Source of the DNA: Mariniradius saccharolyticus AK6
GTDB taxonomy: Bacteria > Bacteroidota > Bacteroidia > Cytophagales > Cyclobacteriaceae
Assembly (NCBI RefSeq): GCF_000330725.2
Contig: NZ_AMZY02000010.1
Span: forward strand, 62,001 to 126,000
Direction of reading: 5' to 3'
Length of the DNA stretch: 64,000 bases
Shown here: one piece after another, positions 41,958 to 50,174 of the stretch
Layout: each line of letters starts with the position of its first letter
How positions within the stretch are numbered: position 1 is the stretch's first letter
The notes under the pieces: generated by a model
Told to the model about the DNA's origin: nothing
Databases searched by the model: none
The model's input: only the letters and a program-made list of their open reading frames with translations
Made by a program: the position numbers and the translations under genes

Positions 41958-42350
41958 CTATTTCTCGCCGTTGTTTAACACAAACTCATTGTAGTACACC
42001 AACCCGATGAACAAGAGCGCAAACAAGGCATTATACCTTCCCCAAAGCAACAAATCAGGAACAAGCACAAACTCTAGAATATTCATGATTGCGACCAAAA
42101 ACATCTGAATGATAGCATTCAGCCTTGATCTAAACCTGGTCAAGACCCAAAACGCCATGATGGTTTCAGAAACTCCAATCAAATGGGTCAAAAGAGGAGC
42201 ATTCGAATCTCCCAATATTCTGCCTACGATCTGCTCATGCCTGGGGACAAGGCCGAGCACTTTACAAAAAAATCCATTCACCAGCCACACAAATGAAATT
42301 GCGGCTGTCAACAGATGATCTCTGAGCTTTGTGCCTTGTCGAGGTGCCAT
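41958..42350 (-). CDS. DoxX-like membrane protein
   Basis: The 130-residue product has four hydrophobic helices typical of the DoxX-like group: TAAISFVWLVNGFFCKVLGL, LTHLIGVSETIMAFWVL, LNAIIQMFLVAIMNILEFVL and ALFALLFIGLVYYNEF. GNGFFCK-type W-x-x-NG...K and HQ-related residues near VPRHEQIVGRIL resemble the DoxX-like family found with DUF2071 and epimerase proteins. First gene of the four-gene operon ending at 40087. Role unknown; redox or quinone-related roles are suggested for DoxX relatives. Confidence 0.8.
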   Translation of the reverse strand: MAPRQGTKLRDHLLTAAISFVWLVNGFFCKVLGLVPRHEQIVGRILGDSNAPLLTHLIGVSETIMAFWVLTRFRSRLNAIIQMFLVAIMNILEFVLVPDLLLWGRYNALFALLFIGLVYYNEFVLNNGEK

Positions 42351-42453
42351 AAAACCTTGCCTTCAAATCTTACTCCCCAGATTACTTCTTTCCGACCATT
42401 GACGGCGTTACCTTTTCGCAGATCACCGCAACTCCTCAATAAAGCAACTCCGA

Positions 42454-42801
42454 TCATTTGACTTTTTCCATGAGCCCATCAAGCCCCGCCACGACACTTC
42501 CATCTGGGAACAAAGCGATCGGCCGTTTGATCATGCTGCTTTTCTGGAGGAGTATCGGAAGTCCGGTGGATGGACTATCCATCAAGGCCTTTTCCGCATC
42601 CGAAAGCTGGCGAAAGGTGCTTCCTTTGCGGTTAACGAGCGTATCGTAGCCCAGCTTTTCCGCAAAGCTCGACAGTAAAGCGCTATCTGGCGCATTCTTT
42701 TTGTAATCCATCAACTCGTACGCGATCCCCTTTTCTTCCAGCAATTGAAAGGCTCTCTTCATGGTATCGCAGTTTTTGATGCCGTAGATTTTGAGTGACA
42801 T
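42454..42801 (-). CDS. ArsC/Spx/YffB-family thioredoxin-fold protein
   Basis: The 115-residue protein has the ArsC-like fold: MSLKIYGIKNCDTMKRAFQL with a single active-site cysteine (C11, in NCDTMK; the CxxC of Spx is absent), ELMDYKKNAPD, NRKGSTFRQLSDAEK, MIKRPIALFPDG (cis-Pro helix). It matches the YffB/Spx/MgsR group in length rather than true arsenate reductase. Single gene. Confidence 0.85.
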   Translation of the reverse strand: MSLKIYGIKNCDTMKRAFQLLEEKGIAYELMDYKKNAPDSALLSSFAEKLGYDTLVNRKGSTFRQLSDAEKALMDSPSTGLPILLQKSSMIKRPIALFPDGSVVAGLDGLMEKVK

Positions 42802-43080
42802 GGTTATGGGTGAAATTTCCTAGAGAATATGTTTTTCAATTCTTGAGGCTTCCTTTTTTTCGAAATCGCTTTCAAAAATCAGAAACCTCAACTCGCTAAA
42901 TCGTTACCAATTTGGCAAGAAATATCTATCTATTAGTCAAAAAGGTCGGGTTCCTCATGAAAATTATCCGATTTTAAATGACACAACATCCTACTTTGGT
43001 ATAAAAATCCTTACGGTGCCAACCTCCAGACTACGGCTGAAAGTCTGCTTGTCAAACTGTTTGGCCTTCGAATACCACTA

Positions 43081-44508
43081 TCATATCCCTACAAACAAAT
43101 CATCCATCGTCACTTCACTCTGCACCAGCAGGTTACTGTAAGTGTTGCGATGAAGGCCATAGGTACTGACAAAGGTGAAATGGACTGCTTTCCGCGTTTT
43201 GGAGATTTCTTTAAACGTGGAGATCTTGGCCCGCAACTGGTCTGCGTATTCCTTGGTAATGCTAAAGGTATCGAGGTGATACTTGCATTCGCACACTGTA
43301 ATCACATGGTCCCGACGGTCAATCAGGAGATCGATCTGGGCGCCTTTGCCTTCCATCGTGCCTCGCCAGGCAGCATGCTCCGCCTGGATACCGCTGATAC
43401 CCAGAGCCTTTTTGATCTGTGGAACATGGTCGAGACAAATCTGCTCAAAGGTGAATCCTTGCCATGCCCGGTGACTGGGCTGATCGATGAGCTGTAGCCA
43501 GTCGGTGCTTTGGGGCTCTTGCAGAAAATGGAAATAAAATGCAGTGAAATAATCCGACAACCTGTAAAGGGTATTTTTTTGTTTCCTGTCCAAGGAAGGA
43601 TAGGAAGTGATAAAGCCGCTCTCTTCCAAATCCTCCAAGACTTTGCTCAGCGTTCCGCCAGACTGGATTCCCGAGACCTTGATGATTTCACTCCGGGACA
43701 TGCCGTATGTTTTGCTCGAAATTGCCTCCACCACATTTTCATAGACTTCATGCCGCTTGAAGAGTGCTCTGTACAGGTTGTGAAACTCATTGCGAAGCAG
43801 ACCACTCTTTTCAAAAAAGAGACTTTGAATCGTTTGGGCAGCACTTCTTCCAGGCTCCACGGCACTCAGGTAATAGGGAATTCCACCCATACACATGTAG
43901 AGTTGGGTAATTTGGTACCGGTCGAGTTGGCAGTTATTTGACTGCAATAGTTCCTCCGCTTCGCTGAGGGTAAAGGGCTCGATCTTCATCTGGGCAGTCA
44001 CGCGGTTGTGAAGGCCTCCCGTGCTGTTGATGACTTCGGTCAGCATCCAAGAAGCTGCCGACCCGCAGACAATCAGCAAAACGTCCTGCCTGTGTGTAGC
44101 CCAAGCATTCCAAAAATGCTCCAAAGCCATCAAAAAATCAGACCCGTGGGTTTGCATCCAAGGAAGTTCATCTATGAAAATGACTAGTTTGCCATCTTTC
44201 TTTTTGTCTTCCAGATAGGACCTTATCCGCTGAAATGCCTCCAACCAATTGGCGGAGGGCTTATCAAAAAACAAGGGAGACTGCCTGTTCATCTCCGAAT
44301 CGAAGTTGAATAACTGCTGCTCTGTAGTCGCATTGGCCAATCCACTGATAAAAAAATCAAATTGGTATTCGAAAAATTCCTTGATAAGAAAGGTCTTTCC
44401 GACCCTTCTCCGGCCATAGACAGCCAAGAATTCGGATTTCTTGCTCTCCAGCAATTTCCTCAGTCTATCCTGAGGAGCTCTTCTTCCAATCAGGTGCTTG
44501 CTTCGCAT
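43081..44508 (-). CDS. AAA ATPase with C-terminal DUF234/PD-(D/E)XK-like domain
   Basis: ATG at 44508 (MRSKHLIGRRAPQDRLRKLL) is preferred over an in-frame TTG at 44529. The 475-residue protein has Walker A near residue 31-40 (GRRRVGKTF), Walker B LVIFIDELPW, sensor VCGSAASWM, a winged-helix region, and a C-terminal nuclease-like motif AQIDLLIDRRDHVITVCECKY (D...E-C-K). This is the archaeal-ATPase/DUF234 family, dispersed in many Bacteroidota and archaea; function is not established. It stands alone, with flanking gaps of 280 bp and 174 bp, and a palindrome cluster just upstream, which suggests autoregulation. Confidence 0.88.
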   Translation of the reverse strand: MRSKHLIGRRAPQDRLRKLLESKKSEFLAVYGRRRVGKTFLIKEFFEYQFDFFISGLANATTEQQLFNFDSEMNRQSPLFFDKPSANWLEAFQRIRSYLEDKKKDGKLVIFIDELPWMQTHGSDFLMALEHFWNAWATHRQDVLLIVCGSAASWMLTEVINSTGGLHNRVTAQMKIEPFTLSEAEELLQSNNCQLDRYQITQLYMCMGGIPYYLSAVEPGRSAAQTIQSLFFEKSGLLRNEFHNLYRALFKRHEVYENVVEAISSKTYGMSRSEIIKVSGIQSGGTLSKVLEDLEESGFITSYPSLDRKQKNTLYRLSDYFTAFYFHFLQEPQSTDWLQLIDQPSHRAWQGFTFEQICLDHVPQIKKALGISGIQAEHAAWRGTMEGKGAQIDLLIDRRDHVITVCECKYHLDTFSITKEYADQLRAKISTFKEISKTRKAVHFTFVSTYGLHRNTYSNLLVQSEVTMDDLFVGI

Positions 44509-44518
44509 ACGTGAACTA

Positions 44519-44614
44519 TTTGCAGCCAAAACTTACACAAATAAACAATTTTTGGCTGATAAAAATATATTTATCAGCCCGAATTGAATACTTTTATTCA
44601 CTTTTGGCTGCAAA
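44519..44614 (-). repeat. 96-bp coaxial inverted repeats upstream of the AAA ATPase gene
   Basis: TTTGCAGCCAAAA (44519-44531) and its exact inverse (44602-44614) flank an inner perfect inverted repeat, GGCTGATAAA (44554-44563) with TTTATCAGCC (44570-44579). Both pairs are centred at the same point (44566.5). The word TTGGCTG/CAGCCAA appears in every arm. Only about 9 of 22 bases match in the intervening segments, so the arms are conserved against a drifting background. It begins 11 bp before the ATPase ATG. Likely operator or regulatory structure. Confidence 0.8.
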
Positions 44615-44630
44615 AATTCATTTTTGATTC

Positions 44631-44660
44631 AAAAAAAGAGGGAACAGATCCCCCTTTTTT
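44631..44660 (-). terminator. Rho-independent terminator of hemL
   Basis: On the minus strand an 11-bp stem with one mismatch (44631-44642 with 44650-44660), 7-nt loop, ending in a U-run side, 22 bp beyond the hemL stop. Confidence 0.65.
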
Positions 44661-44682
44661 ATCAATCTGTTCAAAAGACTTA

Positions 44683-45978
44683 CTATCTACCCATCACCTC
44701 TATGATCGACTCCCCATGCGCTGTTACGATTTTTCCAACCAAGTCCTCAGTCAGCGCAGTGGACAAAAACAGGGATTCGTATTGGGATGGCGCAAGGTAG
44801 ATCCCACGGCTCAGCATGGCCTGGAAATATCTTCCGAAAAGCGCAGTATCTGATTTCTTGGCAGTCTCGAAGTCGTATACCTCTTGATCCGTGAAAAACA
44901 AAGTATACATACTTCCCAACTGATTGATGGTGAAGTTCAGACCCAACTCATCCAAGACCGATCTAAAGCCAGTCACCAGACTATCTCCGATCGCATTGAG
45001 CTGCGAAAAAACCTCCGGATGGCTGTCCAAATGCCGCAGCATCGCCAATCCGGCTGCCATCGCAATCGGATTCCCGGACAAAGTTCCTGCTTGGTAAACC
45101 GGTCCAGAAGGTGAAACAAAGTCCATGATTTCCTTTTTTCCTCCATAGGCACCGACAGGCATCCCGCCTCCGATGATTTTGCCCAGCGTGGTCATGTCGG
45201 GAGTGACACCAAAAAGCTCCTGTGCTCCGCCCTTTGCCAGTCTGAATCCTGTCATCACCTCGTCAAAAATCAACACAATGCCTTCGCGGTCGCAGATCTT
45301 CCGGAGTCCTTCCAAATAGCCGGGTTTTGGCAATACCAGGCCCATATTGCCGGGAACTGGCTCAAGGATGATGGCGGCGATTTCATTTGGGTTTGCGGCA
45401 ACAAGACTTTCAATAGCTTCAAGGCTATTGTAGGGAGCGAGCAGGGTGTCTTTTGCCGTGCCGACGGTCACGCCAGGGGAATCCGGATTGCCCATGGTAA
45501 TGGCGCCGCTCCCTGCTGAGATCAGGAAAGAATCCCCATGGCCATGGTAGTGGCCTTCCATCTTGATGAACTTGTCCCTTCCGGTAAATCCGCGCGCGAC
45601 ACGAATGGCCGACATCGTGGCTTCTGTACCTGAATTGACCATCCGGACTTTTTCGACCGAAGGCACCATCGAAATGATCAGCTCCGCAATCTCCACCTCC
45701 CGGGCCGTGGGAGCACCAAATGATGTCCCGTTCTCCAATGCCCTCACGATCGCCTCGCGGATCATCGGATGGTTGTGGCCGAGGATCATCGGGCCCCAAC
45801 TGTTGATCAACTCAATGTAGGCGTTGTCATCCTCGTCATAGATGAAGGCACCATCGGCCCGCTTGATGAAAAGCGGGTCTCCGCCAACGGCCCTAAAAGC
45901 GCGAACGGGAGAATTGACTCCTCCCGGTATGAATTGTTTTGCCTTTTCAAAAAGGGCCTTACTCCTGTCTTTTCGCAT
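44683..45978 (-). CDS. hemL: Glutamate-1-semialdehyde 2,1-aminomutase
   Basis: The 431-residue PLP enzyme converts glutamate-1-semialdehyde to 5-aminolevulinate, the tetrapyrrole precursor. SKALFEKAKQFIPGGVNSPVRA at the N-terminus, GTEATMSAIRVARGFTGRDK, FDEVMTGFRL and the Schiff-base lysine in LGKIIGGGMPVGAYGG (near 265), then GTLSGNPIAMAAG, are diagnostic. Standard length. It begins 7 bp after the LpoA-like gene, so they may be co-transcribed. No other hem genes nearby. Confidence 0.97.
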   Translation of the reverse strand: MRKDRSKALFEKAKQFIPGGVNSPVRAFRAVGGDPLFIKRADGAFIYDEDDNAYIELINSWGPMILGHNHPMIREAIVRALENGTSFGAPTAREVEIAELIISMVPSVEKVRMVNSGTEATMSAIRVARGFTGRDKFIKMEGHYHGHGDSFLISAGSGAITMGNPDSPGVTVGTAKDTLLAPYNSLEAIESLVAANPNEIAAIILEPVPGNMGLVLPKPGYLEGLRKICDREGIVLIFDEVMTGFRLAKGGAQELFGVTPDMTTLGKIIGGGMPVGAYGGKKEIMDFVSPSGPVYQAGTLSGNPIAMAAGLAMLRHLDSHPEVFSQLNAIGDSLVTGFRSVLDELGLNFTINQLGSMYTLFFTDQEVYDFETAKKSDTALFGRYFQAMLSRGIYLAPSQYESLFLSTALTEDLVGKIVTAHGESIIEVMGR

Positions 45979-45985
45979 TTGAAAT

Positions 45986-47659
45986 TTATTTTTCTACAAG
46001 CACGCCGTTCTCGAGAAATAAAACTGGAACGTAGCTATTGTTGTTGCTTTGATTGAAATCTGACCCATATAAAATCCTTCCGTTTTGGAATCCGCGCTGG
46101 TCAAGATTTTTCCTAAAGTCAAAACCTTTGCTTGGACCGATGGTCTCGGTTACCCAATACAATAACTCGTATCCAAGGTAGGCATTGGCGGGTGGTTGGC
46201 TAAGGAACCTTTCCTGAAAACTAGTCCTGAACTTTTCAAGGTTTGGGTTGGAAAAATCCACTGCATTGTTGCCGATGAAATGAAAGATTTGGTTTTCTAG
46301 CATTTCATAGCTGGCAAAATTGAAATACAGCCAACTGTCCATCACCAAAATCGGGGTTTGGATGTTCTTCGCCTCCATAAATCCAAAGGTACTTTGGGCC
46401 AAATTGGGATCATCTGAAAGGATCATTACGAGATCCACATCGGCCCTCTCCCCATTGCGAAGTCGAACTTTGTCAAAAAAACCGTTAATTGTTCTTGGAT
46501 TGACTTGCTCGGCGACGGCAATACGATAACCTTTTTTGTTTGCAATCTCCTCGACTCGTTTGGCAAGTTGCTCGTCTCTTGTGGCATTGGAATAGGCAAT
46601 TGCAATCCGTTTTCCGGCAATATTGCCACCTGCAAATTCCATGACTCTCCCTGCAATGGATGCCACAGAGGGCCTAAACAAATATGCAAATTCCAATCCC
46701 TCGATTTTGTCATCCACATTTGAAAGCGGATTGACAAATGGAATGTCATTTTTCTCCGCAAACTGTGCCACCAATTCGGTCTCTTCAGGATAAATGGGTC
46801 CAATAATCAGATCCGCATCCGTCACGAAACTGTCTGCCAAAACTAATCTCAACCTGTTTAAATCGCGTTGGGTATCATAGCTTCTCAAGTTGATTTTGTA
46901 GCCCACTTGTTTCAATTCATCTAAGGCAAGCCTAAGTCCTTGGTAAAACTCAAGCACAAAATTCCCCGATCCAAGGCTTGCAATGTCTGTGACACCGGCA
47001 TAATTGAAGGGTAAAATGATCGCAATATCCAAAGTTTGGGGATTTTTTGTGGTAGGTATATTGCCTGGGCCCGATGAACTGCTTAGCTGTTGCAAAACCC
47101 TGCGCTCGTCGGCAGAAAGGATCGACTGTTTTTCAAGTTGGCCTTTCATTGCAAGTCGATAGCCTTGGTTTTTTTGGAATTTGCTGAAGTTGGCAACCAA
47201 AAAACTAACCGAGGCATTCTCAAGGTATTTCAAACTTGCCTTTTCTGCCTCTGCGTAAATCTTGGTATCCTTGATGTTTTCTATTTCTGTCAGAGCGGCC
47301 TGAAAGTTGCCATCTTTGAAGTGAATCAGCGCCAAAAGATACCTGACATCGTCTTTTTGTTGCCAGGAAGCATCCTGGGCCAATGGCATGAGGACGGATT
47401 TTGCCAATTCATTTTGATTGTTCTGGAATGCCGCCCGTGCAAAGTGATAATTGGCGTACTTGGATAGCGCTCCGTAGTCTCCCTCCATGTAGGGCCTAAG
47501 TAGATTCATGGCGTCATTGTAATTGCCATAGCTGATCAATGTTTTTGCCCTTTTGTAGGAGGCAAGCTGGTCTTGACCGAAACTATAGCTGGAAAAAATC
47601 GAGAAAGACAGGATCAACAGGAAACTGACCTTTAGGGGGGATATTTTCAAGTGGTTCAT
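45986..47659 (-). CDS. LpoA-like exported protein (TPR region plus type 1 periplasmic-binding fold)
   Basis: The 557-residue product has a signal peptide (PLKVSFLLILSFSIFSSYSFG), about 180 residues of TPR-like helices (YKRAKTLISYGNYNDAMNLL, KDGNFQAALTEIENIK), then a type 1 periplasmic-binding-protein domain from about residue 205 (LDIAIILPFNYA, YQGLRLALDELKQVGYKINL, ADLIIGPIYPEETELVAQFA, KRIAIAYSNATRDE). TPR plus ABC-sugar-binding fold is the layout of LpoA-type activators of penicillin-binding proteins, but no lipobox is seen. May sense or bind peptidoglycan-related ligand. Confidence 0.82.
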   Translation of the reverse strand: MNHLKISPLKVSFLLILSFSIFSSYSFGQDQLASYKRAKTLISYGNYNDAMNLLRPYMEGDYGALSKYANYHFARAAFQNNQNELAKSVLMPLAQDASWQQKDDVRYLLALIHFKDGNFQAALTEIENIKDTKIYAEAEKASLKYLENASVSFLVANFSKFQKNQGYRLAMKGQLEKQSILSADERRVLQQLSSSSGPGNIPTTKNPQTLDIAIILPFNYAGVTDIASLGSGNFVLEFYQGLRLALDELKQVGYKINLRSYDTQRDLNRLRLVLADSFVTDADLIIGPIYPEETELVAQFAEKNDIPFVNPLSNVDDKIEGLEFAYLFRPSVASIAGRVMEFAGGNIAGKRIAIAYSNATRDEQLAKRVEEIANKKGYRIAVAEQVNPRTINGFFDKVRLRNGERADVDLVMILSDDPNLAQSTFGFMEAKNIQTPILVMDSWLYFNFASYEMLENQIFHFIGNNAVDFSNPNLEKFRTSFQERFLSQPPANAYLGYELLYWVTETIGPSKGFDFRKNLDQRGFQNGRILYGSDFNQSNNNSYVPVLFLENGVLVEK

Positions 47660-47809
47660 TGTTTCTTCCTACCAAAATTGGTTCCGAAATTACAGGATTT
47701 TTGGCCAAATGAAAAAGAAAGACATACAGGTAAGGGTACTTCGCCCCTCCAAAAGCACGCGATATTGACCAAAAAGTGACCTTGAGGAGTTGCAAACAAA
47801 TCTCTCCTG

Positions 47810-48229
47810 TTAGGAAGTCATTCGGTTTTTGCGGGTAAGATTTTTTATAAAATCCACTTTCCTAAACCGCAGCGCTGACCAATCCGCATCAATGGCAATC
47901 TGTCTCACGCCTTCGAAACCGTTTTGCCCCAAGACTTCCCAACCCGTATCCCGGTTGATACTGGCTTTATACTTCTTCGAAGTACCCTTTGGATAGGCCA
48001 TCCAAAAAACCTGGTCATTTTGGATATTGTCCTTGATCTGCGAAAAATTGCGGGCGATTCCCTCTGCAGTAGTCGCGAAAGAAATGAAAAAATCAGCGGC
48101 TGCGGGCTTCTCGACCACAATGCCTAGATTTGTCCATTGCATGGCTGTGGGAAGGAACTCCGATGGTATCTCCGCCATGAAAATTTTCATTCCTTCTTTG
48201 AAGTTTAGTTTGCTGAGTAGTTCGGTCAT
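47810..48229 (-). CDS. Hypothetical protein, DUF3052-like
   Basis: The 139-residue cytoplasmic protein (MTELLSKLNFKEGMKIFMAE, VVEKPAAADFFISFATT, QVFWMAYPKGTSKKYKASIN, GFEGVRQIAIDADWSALRFR) has no signal or TM. The repeated K-P/W-M-A-Y-P-K-G and D-x-x-W-S-A-L-R-F patterns resemble DUF3052 proteins. Weak assignment. Confidence 0.65.
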   Translation of the reverse strand: MTELLSKLNFKEGMKIFMAEIPSEFLPTAMQWTNLGIVVEKPAAADFFISFATTAEGIARNFSQIKDNIQNDQVFWMAYPKGTSKKYKASINRDTGWEVLGQNGFEGVRQIAIDADWSALRFRKVDFIKNLTRKNRMTS

Positions 48230-48458
48230 AAATCCAGATCTTTAAAAGCGAGTCTTGACACAAAAAAGGCTTGTTTAAAACACTCCCATTCCTAAAAATA
48301 GGGCTTTTTTTCCTTTCAAAACTCAACCTCAGTAAGAAATTCAATTTGGAAAAACATCGCCAAGAGACACCGCCGACGGCTTCTTCTACAAATCGAACAT
48401 GCTTCCCCCATTGCGATCCAAAGATGACAAAGGTCTGTTTTGGGAACTAATTTGGGTC

Positions 48459-48466
48459 TATCTTTG
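48459..48466 (+). promoter_or_regulatory. -7 box of ssrA
   Basis: TATCTTTG matches TANNTTTG and lies 18 bp before the mature tmRNA 5' end, which fits transcription slightly upstream followed by RNase P trimming. A TTTG lies 16 bp further upstream. Confidence 0.55.
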
Positions 48467-48483
48467 TTACCACGTTACAATTT

Positions 48484-48885
48484 GGGGCTGACCGGTTTTG
48501 ACAGTAGGTGTGAAGATTGGGCCCGCATGCAGGCTGAAGTATGTACGGCCTTGAAAGATTCATACGAACACAACTGGCGAAACTTCTTACGCCATGGCTG
48601 CCTAATCTCTCCTTCACTTGGATGAGACCGGCTTAAAGGGTTGAGTACCGATAGGCGCTCCCCGGCCACATCCCGCTACCTGTTGCGCTGTCCGGGTGGA
48701 CTTGGGGTGTCGACTAGACAGCGATGCTCCCTGCGAGGCTGCTAGGCAGGGCTAAGACAAGCGGCTAAGCCAAACATAGGTGTGTCACCCAGCAGTGTTT
48801 TGGTCGAAAACCCAACCGGTGACTAAGCATGTAGACGGTACAGTGTTTCCCTATCTGGACGCGGGTTCGACTCCCGCCAGCTCCA
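48484..48885 (+). ncRNA. ssrA: Transfer-messenger RNA (tmRNA)
   Basis: tmRNA rescues stalled ribosomes and tags the nascent protein for proteolysis. The 5' end GGGGCTG (48484-48490) pairs with CAGCTCC (48878-48884), giving the acceptor stem; the T arm is seen in the 3' GGTTCGACTCC. The encoded tag GETSYAMAA spans 48576-48602 with stop TAA (48603-48605). Length is about 400 nt, normal for a one-piece tmRNA. The encoded 3' end lacks CCA, which would be added by enzyme. Similar tags (GETNYALAA, GEESYAMAA) are known in Bacteroidota. Confidence 0.97.
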
Positions 48886-48897
48886 CAAAAAAAATTC

Positions 48898-48928
48898 CCC
48901 CACCCTAACTCCTTCAAATAGGGTGGAG
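48898..48928 (+). terminator. Hairpin after ssrA
   Basis: CCACCCTA (48900-48907) pairs with TAGGGTGG (48919-48926), 11-nt loop. Followed only by a weak T-containing stretch. Probable terminator of ssrA. Confidence 0.55.
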
Positions 48929-49019
48929 GATTTGGTAAATGGTTAAAAAATACTCCTTCAATCGTATGGGTCAGCGACAGTCCAAATCGTCTGCCTGATA
49001 CCCAAATTCCTTTTTTTAT

Positions 49020-49232
49020 TTATAAAAGCAGTGCGCTCTTCAGGCCTGCGGCGATTTTTTTGCTGAATGAACTTTGTACTTCTCTTGCGTCGTCCTTTCT
49101 GATCGAAAGGAATGAAGTCCTGTCCCTGATGATGTCCCAAGCCATGTCTTTGGCTTCTCTTTCTGTGCCGGCGTCGGTTTGGATTTGAAACTCGATTCCG
49201 TTGATTTCCAATTTGATATAGTACTTTGCCAT
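49020..49232 (-). CDS. Small protein of unknown function, 70 residues
   Basis: The ATG at 49232 gives MAKYYIKLEINGIEFQIQTD, beta-strand rich, then a helical AEDMAWDIIRDRTSF-type segment (actual EREAKDMAWDIIRDRTSFLS) and a basic hydrophobic end (KKIAAGLKSALLL). No signal or TM. Codon usage resembles neighbours and the protein looks soluble, so it is probably real; not recognised. Confidence 0.55.
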   Translation of the reverse strand: MAKYYIKLEINGIEFQIQTDAGTEREAKDMAWDIIRDRTSFLSIRKDDAREVQSSFSKKIAAGLKSALLL

Positions 49233-49478
49233 AACCTAAGTGTTGAAACAGTGAGTGATTTTTTGCGAGATATTTAGATTCAACAGCTTTCGCTGTACCG
49301 GGCACTATCAAACTGTCTAAAACATATTTGATGGTTCAAAGTACATTTTTTTATATTTCAAAAGCAAATATTTCACAAAAAAAATTTCCAACTTTTTTCA
49401 AAATCCCCATTATTTCAATGTTTTGGGGGTTTTGTCCAAAGTTGGAAATCGTAAAAATTTGGAATCTATTTAAGCCGA

Positions 49479-50174
49479 TCAGGTTCCAAAGTAGCTGTTC
49501 AGCGTTTCCACCATGTGTTCTTTTTCCTGCAAATCCTTGATGACCTTCCCTTTTTCGAGCAAGACGATCCTGTCACAGATCTCCGTCACATGGTTGAGGT
49601 CATGGCTGGAAATCAGGAAAGTGACCTGCCTATCGGACTTTTCCTGGAGAATCAATTTTTTTAGGCGCACCTGGGAACTAGGGTCCAGGTTTTCGAAAGG
49701 CTCATCCAGCATCACAACCTCAGGATTTCCCAGCATGGCAGCCGCAATTCCCACTTTTTTGAGGTTTCCCTTGGAGAGGTCCCGGATGTATTTCTTTTTT
49801 CCCTGGATTTCATCATTGAACAATTCCTGGAATTTCTCCAGGTGCAGCTTCAAATCCTCCACGGAGAGTTTGTAGATCTTGCGCAGTGTCTCGAAATACT
49901 CGTCCGGCGTCAAATAGGAAAGCAGCATGTGTTCGTCCAAGAATGCACCTACCCTTGATTTCCAGTTTTCCGTTTTGCTCACGTCCATCCCGTCCAGCAA
50001 TACACCGCCGCCGGTGGGCCTCACGAGATTGAGCATAATCCTGAATAGCGTCGTCTTTCCTGCGCCGTTGTTACCTACCAGCCCAAAGCATTCTCCCTTG
50101 GGAATCTGAAGCTCCTCCACATCCAAGACAACCGCGTTCTTGTATTGTTTTTTGAGTCCCTGTACCGATATCAT
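49479..50174 (-). CDS. ABC exporter ATP-binding protein
   Basis: The 231-residue ATPase has Walker A GNNGAGKTTL, signature LSKGNLKKVGIAAAML (degenerate LSGGQ), Walker B VVMLDEPFENLDP and the switch SSHDLNHV. It fits the CcmA/NatA-like exporter family. The start overlaps the DUF5687 permease stop by 4 bp (ATGA), so both form one transporter. Substrate unknown. Confidence 0.9.
   Translation of the reverse strand: MISVQGLKKQYKNAVVLDVEELQIPKGECFGLVGNNGAGKTTLFRIMLNLVRPTGGGVLLDGMDVSKTENWKSRVGAFLDEHMLLSYLTPDEYFETLRKIYKLSVEDLKLHLEKFQELFNDEIQGKKKYIRDLSKGNLKKVGIAAAMLGNPEVVMLDEPFENLDPSSQVRLKKLILQEKSDRQVTFLISSHDLNHVTEICDRIVLLEKGKVIKDLQEKEHMVETLNSYFGT

Noticed and set aside
43081-44614. Mobile element made of the AAA ATPase plus inverted repeats
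   Set aside because: The repeats lie only on the promoter side; no matching arm at the 3' end, no target duplication and no transposase.
48958-49311. 117-codon minus-strand frame over the small 70-residue gene
   Set aside because: Arginine-rich, low-complexity translation of another frame; the 70-residue product reads like a protein.
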